Assembly: GCA_009602735.1 (NCBI GenBank)
Contig: WELA01009875.1
Span: forward strand, 1 to 48,246
DNA length: 48,246 bases
From: Mesotaenium endlicherianum
Lineage: Eukaryota; Streptophyta; Zygnematophyceae; Zygnematales; Mesotaeniaceae
Direction: 5' to 3'
This document shows, in pieces, positions 42,701-48,246 of the stretch. The translations under genes and the position numbers were made by a program. A model generated the notes under the pieces. It made no database searches. It was given only the letters and a program-made list of their open reading frames with translations, and had not been told where the DNA came from. Every line of letters starts with the position of its first letter. Position 1 is the stretch's first letter.

Positions 42701-44607
42701 TGCAAAACCCTAGGCCCCCCCTGAGGGGCGTCCAAGGAGAGAAAATAGGCCCTGGCACAAACTTACGAGACACTTACAGGATTTTCAAACAGAGAGGGAG
42801 CGTGGGGGAGCAGGGCAGAGGGCGGAGGGCGGTGGAGGGAGGAAAGAGGGTGGAGGGAGGAGGAAGGAGGGAGGAGGGAGGAGAGGGGGAGGGAGGTAGG
42901 AGGAGAAAGGGCTGGCTAAGAGAAGGATGAATTTGAGGTCACGCGGAAGTGCATAGCTGGAAGTGGGCCGAGCAAGAGATGAGGGGGAGGGAGGGNCGTG
43001 GCGTCTAAGGTACCACTGCGATGCAGCGTGTGTGATGCCCACATGTGCGATCACGCACAAGTTCTGTGCGTGCGTGAGTGCGCGGGTGTGCGCGTGCGCG
43101 TGCATTCAAGTGTATGTGTTCGTGCGAGAGCGTGTCGAGCATATGCGTCACGTGGGTTGTGCGTGAGTCAACTGCTGTGATGGATGCATTTAGTGAGAGG
43201 GCGTGGGAGGTAACGCAGGGGTGGGCCAGGGACACACCGAGGAAGAGGAGAGGAGAGGGGAAGAGATAGGAGGGCAGGGGGGGAAGGGAGAGGGGAGCGG
43301 AAAGGAGGGCTAGGAGGGGGAGGGGGAGGGGAGGGCATGGAGGCACCTGATTTGGCGGAGGCTGTCGTCGGAGTGCACGCGCATGCAGAAGCTCTTGTGC
43401 TGCTCCTCCGTGACGTGCAGCTCCGTCCTCAGCGTGGACAGCACCGTCTCCTTCGCCTGCGCCCCGGGTGGGGAGGGGAGCCGGAAGGAGCAGTAGACGA
43501 GGCATTGGAGCGGGAGAGGGACAAAGAGGAGGTGGAGGAGGAGGAGGAGGAGGAGGAGAGGAGGAGAACGAGGAGGAGGAGGAGAGGAAGTGGATGAGGA
43601 CGAGGAAAGGAGGAGAGAAGGAGGAGGAGAGGAGGAGAACGAAGAGGAGGGGAGGAAGAGAAGTGAAGGAGGAGGAGAGGAGGAGGAGGAGGAGGAGGGA
43701 GAGGGGGAGGAGAAGGAGCGGTTGAAGCCCAACGAGAGCATTTCTCCCAAAAGGGAAGAGAAAGTATTGGGGAGGGGAAGAAAGTCGACGGGGTTTATCT
43801 CCGTTCATGGGAATATGAAGGAAGGCGAAGGTTCGGGCAAGACCGAGGCGGGGGTTCGGGCTTCCAAGACAGATGCACCATTCAGGTCCCAGATTTTCGT
43901 CCCCACACGGTGTTGCTCTGGGAACACTTAACCCACGCCAAAAGCCGAAACCCTAATACACGTCTGCGCCTGGTGGTAACGAGATGCCTCTTCGAGCCCA
44001 GAGGAGCGGCGCGGCCTAGCAAAGGCACAAACGAGTAAGACTTGCTTCCTAGATAACAATATGGTGCCCCCCCGCAAATTGTAGGGCTCGCCGCGCCTGA
44101 CTTGCTCGTGCAGCACTCTACTTACACATCTGCTCTCAGAGAGCCCGGAGCCTTCCCCATTATAGCCACTCCCACTCTTTACTCTAGTATGTATACTGTC
44201 CAGGCCGTGCTACGTCCCCGAGGAAAGGGTGAGCTCAATAAAGCCGGGCACCATACTCAAGAAGTATCCCCACAGAAATAATAAACATAGTAGATGGTAC
44301 ACAAGCTAAACTTTTCCTCCATAACCCCGTACTTGTTGAAACATCCAGCATCTCCCATAAGAGCGAGTGTATGATTGACATGAACTACCAAGTGATGTGA
44401 TGTTAGCCCGCAGGCATACCCAGGTGATGGACTCTGCCTGGCCTGCAAAGGCCCGAACAACGGCAATGTATGCATCAGCTTCAAGCTGCTCCAGTTGCCT
44501 GTCCGCTAAGCTGTGTCCCCTATACGACGGAGGAGGCGCACTCCGGCCATTCCCAGCCACCCCTCTTTGCGGCCGCGGGTAACGGCCAGATGTGGTCAAA
44601 TCGTCAT
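36790..44607 (-). CDS. EMSY-LIKE protein (ENT + Tudor/Agenet), 8 exons found, first exon missing
   Basis: Exons: 44420-44607, 43347-43456, 41830-42091, 40826-40975, 40173-40241, 38438-38719, 37764-37826, 36790-36975. All borders are GT-AG and phases agree, giving about 435 residues. Order: DDL..GRYPRPQRGVAGNGRS start, as in plant EML proteins; ENT domain (LEADAYIAVVRAFAGQAESI, then LSTLRTELHVTEEQHKSF and DDSLRQIR); an SRKKARTGPP linker; a Tudor/Agenet domain (NPLVGKRLKMVW, WYDGVVSDYNPAK, IIYDFGTDHESFEWVNLDE); a basic Gly/Pro/Ala region; and a C-terminal coiled coil (LEEYRQIVK + EREDAITHALQEL) with an acidic SDEEEEEE stretch. EML proteins are nuclear histone readers that act in plant defence and flowering. 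The exon with the initiator Met is upstream of 44607 (CAG acceptor at 44608-44610) and was not found. The last exon may instead splice at CCAG/GTGGGG near 36890. Confidence 0.9.
39421..39540 (+). repeat. Degenerate interstitial telomere-like repeat (CCCTAA)
   Basis: AAACCCTAACCCTAATC and further CCCTA, CCTAACC and ACCCTAACCCTG words over about 120 bp. Units are irregular, so this is an old or diverged array rather than a real telomere. Confidence 0.75.
39974..40034 (+). repeat. Degenerate TTAGGG-type repeat, opposite orientation
   Basis: Words such as GTTAGGAT, CAGGGTTAAG, TTGGGTTACG, ATTAGGTT and CAGGGTTAG over about 60 bp. The orientation is opposite to the CCCTAA cluster about 430 bp to the left. 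Confidence 0.6.
40615..41024 (+). repeat. CA/CG-alternating tracts flanking and bordering the Tudor exon
   Basis: CA-rich alternating purine-pyrimidine runs (ACACACGC, GCACGCACGC, CACACACA) at 40615-40800 and 40985-41024. They sit in the introns on both sides of the first Tudor exon (40826-40975). Such sequence can adopt Z-DNA. Confidence 0.8.
41560..41815 (+). repeat. Purine-rich (GGA/GAA) tract in EMSY-LIKE intron
   Basis: About 250 bp of nearly pure purine on the plus strand, directly downstream (in gene direction) of the linker exon at 41830-42091. Confidence 0.8.
42275..42372 (+). repeat. (CCT)n pyrimidine tract in EMSY-LIKE intron
   Basis: A run of CCT units followed by CCCT-rich sequence, in the intron between the ENT exon and the linker exon. 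The opposite strand composition returns at 42780-42930 (GGA-rich). Confidence 0.85.
42780..42930 (+). repeat. GGA-rich purine tract in EMSY-LIKE intron
   Basis: About 150 bp of GGAGG and AGGGAGG words on the plus strand. A single unresolved base (n) lies at 42996 in another GGAGG tract shortly after. Confidence 0.8.
43480..43730 (+). repeat. (GAG)n purine tract in EMSY-LIKE intron
   Basis: About 250 bp of GAG/GGA units, almost no pyrimidines, immediately upstream (in gene direction) of the ENT exon whose acceptor is at 43457-43459. On the transcript it is a long CCU-rich stretch next to the splice acceptor. Confidence 0.85.
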
Positions 44608-46927
44608 CTGCCACAAATATCAGAGAGCTCCAATAAGAACGTGTCATCCCCCTCCCAATGTGCGATTTTAGCCTTCTCATTTAGCGAGTGAGGCAACTAG
44701 AGCGGAAACTGAGCATCCAAGTCAAATCCAAAGTTACCGCCCACAGTCCAAACAATAGCAGGCTAGGAAAATGCCCAGCAAGAAATACATAACATGAAAA
44801 ACTCTTCCAGTGAGCAAATGAGAAGGACCCGCGATTAAAAGCTGAGGGGGCTGACCATAGTCCATCAAAGACCGCAAGCCCTACGAATCCAAGACAAGCG
44901 CGTGATGCTGCCAACGCCTCCTCCCCTTACTACAAGCGACAACCAACTAAGGAGCAGGATTGAGAGGTGTTAACGAAAGTAAAGCGCTAACGAGCGAAGA
45001 CTTGTAAGAGGAAGCCACAGCGTCTAATATGATAATCAGTAGATATGACGAGCTCTTTCCGTGCAGTCTGCATGCAGGGGTCCAATTTTTAAAAAAGGTA
45101 TATATATCGCTCCGAATACACCTTGGGCACCACAAGCTGCCATACCCAACATTACATTCTCAGCGACAGTCTCAAAGCTGTGAACATAGACCTTGTTGAC
45201 GTCACATTGACCTGATAGTTTGTACTACGATTGAAATGGTACGAAGTGAGAAGGGCATCAAACGCTGATCAAACGTGATCGAACGCGTCAAGCTCTGTCA
45301 CAGCTCTGTCAAGAGCTTCAAGTCTGCTTCAAGTGGCTTCAACAGGCTTCAATGGTCTTCAAGCTCCATCGAGCTCAGTCGAGCACAGTCAAGCTGCGTT
45401 GGTTTTGCAGTCAAAATAGTCAAAACGGGGCAAGAGTACACGATTTTTATCCATAATATCAATATAAGTGCTCCGTCGATCTGTGTCCAGCTGCTTCTGG
45501 GGAACATCGTGTCGAAAGTTGGCAGCTTCGCTGGTCCCGGCTGAGTCCCGTCACCAGAGTCCAGACTTCTGAGTCCAAGCCCATCTGCAGGTCCCCTTTG
45601 AAAATAGGGCGAATCGTGCCACTGAATCAAGCTTTTTGGAAATTTTCAAATCATTTTAGCCGTAGGGGTTGCGTATCAAATCGGTGCAACAGTCATGGTG
45701 TGCTAACTGTCACAACGTTTCCAAAATATTGATTGTTTTCGCAAACTTTGCAAGTACGTCGCCGAAATCCCCGCCTCATCGATTTCTAGCGCAGTGTCAG
45801 TTCTGACGCAGTGCGGTCTATGAATGCGGACAACTGAGGTTTGGCTCAACAACCTCGACAAAAGCGCCAATAGTTGTATTATGTTGACAATTATCACGTC
45901 ATATGTGGTCGGATGTATCAAAGAGATGGCCATGAAATGGATTCTTGGTGCAATGTCGTTAGACCTTTTGAAAAAAGTCACCACAATTCGTAAATATCGA
46001 ATTTCTTTGCACAAACGCAAGAATAATTGAAAAAATTCGCCAACCAAAAATACTTTGATTCTTTTCGCCAAAAGGCCCCTTCAGATGAAAAGAGTTAGCA
46101 CCCCATGGCAACAGTTACCTTTGCGAACGACTTGTATATTTTACGAGAAAACGAACTATTAAAAAGTCACAGCCATATATTACCCCGTGCTCTGGTCCAG
46201 CTCTGGTCCAATCTTCTATGACCGACATTTGCAACAAAAAGCATGTCGCCGGCGCACATCTTGGTCGTGTATATTTCAACTGCGAAGGCAAATTGCAGCT
46301 AATTGTGGTTGACTCCAACTGACGCAGTCGAATGAATGACGCTCAAAGGTTGCGCGCAGTTCGATCGTGGCTTGAGCTGTCATGCCGGTTTCTTCGACGG
46401 CTGGCACTTGGACCAAGCTTGGGACCCTCGATTTTGCCGGCAACATTCTGTTTGTGGTGTTGTGTTGACGACTCGAGTCATTAGCATTTTTAACATTTTT
46501 TAAAGTTGTTTTTAGAAATTACTATTCCGTTATATTTCACTGCCGTGACCAGCGATGATGACAGATGATGACGGTTGACCTATTGCCGAGCAGAGCTGGA
46601 CATTGGACACGGGCTTCGAAGTTTTGAACATCTGAAGGATTTCGAACTTCTCCGTAGTAGCAGTTGTAATACCAGATTATACGTTGTTTTGACTATACCA
46701 GCCCTCTGAAGCCATTGCTTTTGACACTCTGTTTATTCTTGCATTTTTTTGAGGAAGGATCACATGTTGAGGGTAAACTGAAACTTGTCAAGATAAATTT
46801 TGACGATAAGGACCATCTCCGGGAATTAGGTACCTTTGTAAGGGTGCTGCCATCACACCGTAACACCATTTTATGATTGTGGGTTCTGTTATGCCACTAC
46901 AAGCAGTAGAAAGGTAGTATTTAAAAA
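44608..46927. other. Upstream region of the EMSY-LIKE gene and of the ZIP gene
   Basis: About 2.3 kb. It should hold the missing first exon and promoter of the minus-strand EMSY-LIKE gene and the promoter of the plus-strand ZIP gene, which diverge. I could not find the short first exon. A loose tandem repeat of GCTTCAA-like words is at 45300-45370. Otherwise AT-rich with no supported frame. Confidence 0.5.
45300..45370 (+). repeat. Degenerate short tandem repeat (GCTTCAA-like)
   Basis: AGCTTCAA, TGCTTCAA, GGCTTCAA, GGCTTCAA, GTCTTCAA follow one another with small spacers. Next to it are repeated GATCAAACG and GCTCAGTCGAG words. Confidence 0.6.
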
Positions 46928-47434
46928 ATGGCTACAGCAAGATGGCGGGTAGTGCTGCTTGCCATATTTCAACTGGCATGTCTGTTGCTAGTGGCTGGAA
47001 GCGAAGGAGTAGCAGCAGCAGGGGGTAGTAATGTCGTTGAACCGAGAGCTCCGAAGGTTGAAATCATCGGGGGTGCAGGCCACATAGAGCTTAAGAGCGT
47101 CAATGTGGCTAAGGCAGGATCTAATGTGGCCTCCACGAACCCGTTGGGAGGTGGAGGAGGCCTGCCAATCAGGGGGGGGCTGAAGAAGCGGGTTTCCGTT
47201 TCTACCGTCGCACTCCTCACCTTGCTCATGGCTGTTGCGACGGGGCTCGGGGCCGTGCCCTTCTTCTTCTTTGAGATCCAGCAATCATGGCAGGGCATCT
47301 GCAATGGGATTGCTTGCGGGGTCATGCTGGCAGCCAGCTTTGACCTGGTTGTGGAAGGGCAGGTCCATGGAGGGGGCGGCTGTGTCGTGCTCGGGATTCT
47401 GCTGGGCGGGCTGTTTATCCTCGTCAGCCAGAAG
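46928..47434 (+). CDS. ZIP-family metal transporter, first exon only (gene runs off the window)
   Basis: 169 codons from ATG at 46928 to a GTACAT donor at 47435. The N terminus has a hydrophobic signal or anchor at about 9-24 (LLAIFQLACLLLVAGS), then a Gly-rich linker. The first ZIP membrane helix is at about 92-115 (STVALLTLLMAVATGLGAVPFFFFE), followed by a second (GICNGIACGVMLAASFDLVVEG) and the start of a third (VVLGILLGGLFILVSQK). The ATGLGAVPFF and GVMLAASFDL segments match the plant ZIP subfamily typified by Arabidopsis At3g08650, a putative zinc or divalent-metal transporter. The remaining helices and the metal-binding histidine motif lie in later exons that were not found before 48246. 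The start is well supported by the signal-like N terminus. Confidence 0.85.
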
Positions 47435-48246
47435 GTACATTATTCTTAACATTCCATGTGGTCCTCATATGTCTTGTATTCCCTGTACTCCTCACACACC
47501 TGATAAGCTTTTCATGTTTACCTTTCCATATCACTTCCTCATGTTCCTGGCTAAGGCTCCTGGGTCAATCTCCCTTGCCAACTGGGCACACCGCGACGTC
47601 GGTGCCTCGTCGTTTCCGCCACCTGGGAGGTAGCCATTGTCATAGTCCTAGGGCAGTTGGACGGCTGGACAGCTGGCCTGCTCTAGAGAGTGGCCCTGAG
47701 GCGCCAGGAGGCCAGGGGACGAGTGCGGGTGAGGCCTGGGGTTGTGGTGGTTGTGCAAAGCACACCTGGCAATCAATTTAACATGGATCTTCCTCCAAGT
47801 GTACCTAATTATTGAATCACGGGAATGGATACTGGACTAGGATGTCATGACTGCAAATGAACGGACCTATTTAGTGGACCTGTGATCAGATTGCACGCCG
47901 AGAACTCTGCCAGGTGTCCAACAGTCAGGTGGTGGCATGGCAGCTAGTGTGATGACGTGGCAAGACCTCCTCCCGAAAGCTCGCAGCCTGCCAGCCCTGG
48001 CAAGCCTCAGACTGACACAGCACCTTGGGGTTGTAAGGCGGGCAGAGGGCGGGCGAGAGGGGATAGGACTGATCTCTGTCCCTCTCCCTCGCTCTTTCTC
48101 TTTCTCAGGATAGCTGTGACTTGGGAAGTCGGCACCAGATGCGCATGCGTGCATGCCTGAGCTGGCGCATTGGTATGCCACGCTGTCGTCTGTTGTTGGG
48201 GTACTTGCTGGCGGCGAAGCCACTGGGAGTGGAGTCGGGGAGGGGG
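47435..48246. other. Intron of the ZIP gene up to the window end, no exon seen
   Basis: No continuation of the ZIP protein (a helix following LVSQK) could be read in any frame. It contains a CT-rich run at 48080-48110 and ends in GGGG-rich sequence. The next exon is probably beyond the window. Confidence 0.45.

Noticed and set aside
43005..43808. 267-residue minus-strand open frame rich in Ser, Pro and Leu
   Set aside because: Product of CCT/TCC repeats on the minus strand. The true exon (43347-43456) lies in another frame.
1..48246. CRISPR arrays, rRNA or tRNA genes
   Set aside because: No spaced direct repeats of array type and no recognisable rRNA or tRNA core were seen. Tandem repeats present are microsatellites or retroelement repeats.

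Overview
The window looks like nuclear DNA of a green-lineage (streptophyte) eukaryote. Genes have many GT-AG introns, an EMSY-LIKE gene of plant type (ENT plus Tudor/Agenet) is present, the chromodomain Ty3/gypsy element is primed by an initiator-tRNA-Met-like site, and hAT elements, microsatellites and an assembly gap are scattered through long introns. A charophycean alga such as Chara would fit, but that is an inference. No bacterial-style operons, rRNA or CRISPR arrays were seen.

Layout. (1) 1-14 kb is a transposon nest. A nearly intact Ty3/gypsy chromodomain retrotransposon (279-6958, minus strand) has 503-bp LTRs differing at only 3 positions. Its gag and pol are separate frames joined by a textbook -1 frameshift signal. 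To its right is an older, decayed gypsy pol (about 7.7-9.35 kb). A 358-bp hAT-type MITE (8780-9137) sits inside that relic with a perfect 8-bp target duplication. A 4.2-kb hAT element (9579-13804) follows, with matching termini, a perfect 8-bp target duplication and a dead transposase. (2) 15.3-32.7 kb carries a duplicated glycosyltransferase module. Each unit is a five-exon GT47 (exostosin) gene on the minus strand facing a GT92 (DUF23) gene on the plus strand. In the left unit GT47 is intact and GT92 is a pseudogene. In the right unit both are largely intact, but GT47 has a charge-reversing change at a position usually acidic in the family. (3) 34.9-35.7 kb may hold an unrecognised minus-strand gene. 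(4) 36.8-44.6 kb holds an EMSY-LIKE gene on the minus strand, with eight exons recovered and introns full of purine/pyrimidine tracts, CA repeats and telomere-like repeats. (5) 46.9 kb to the end holds the first exon of a ZIP-family metal transporter on the plus strand, cut off by the window edge.

Functionally, GT47 and GT92 are both predicted type II Golgi enzymes. Their repeated divergent pairing suggests, but does not prove, shared regulation in making a cell-wall or extracellular glycan. The EMSY-LIKE and ZIP genes appear to be ordinary housekeeping loci. Gene models were assembled by eye from splice sites, reading phase and comparison of the two copies, so exon edges need transcript support.
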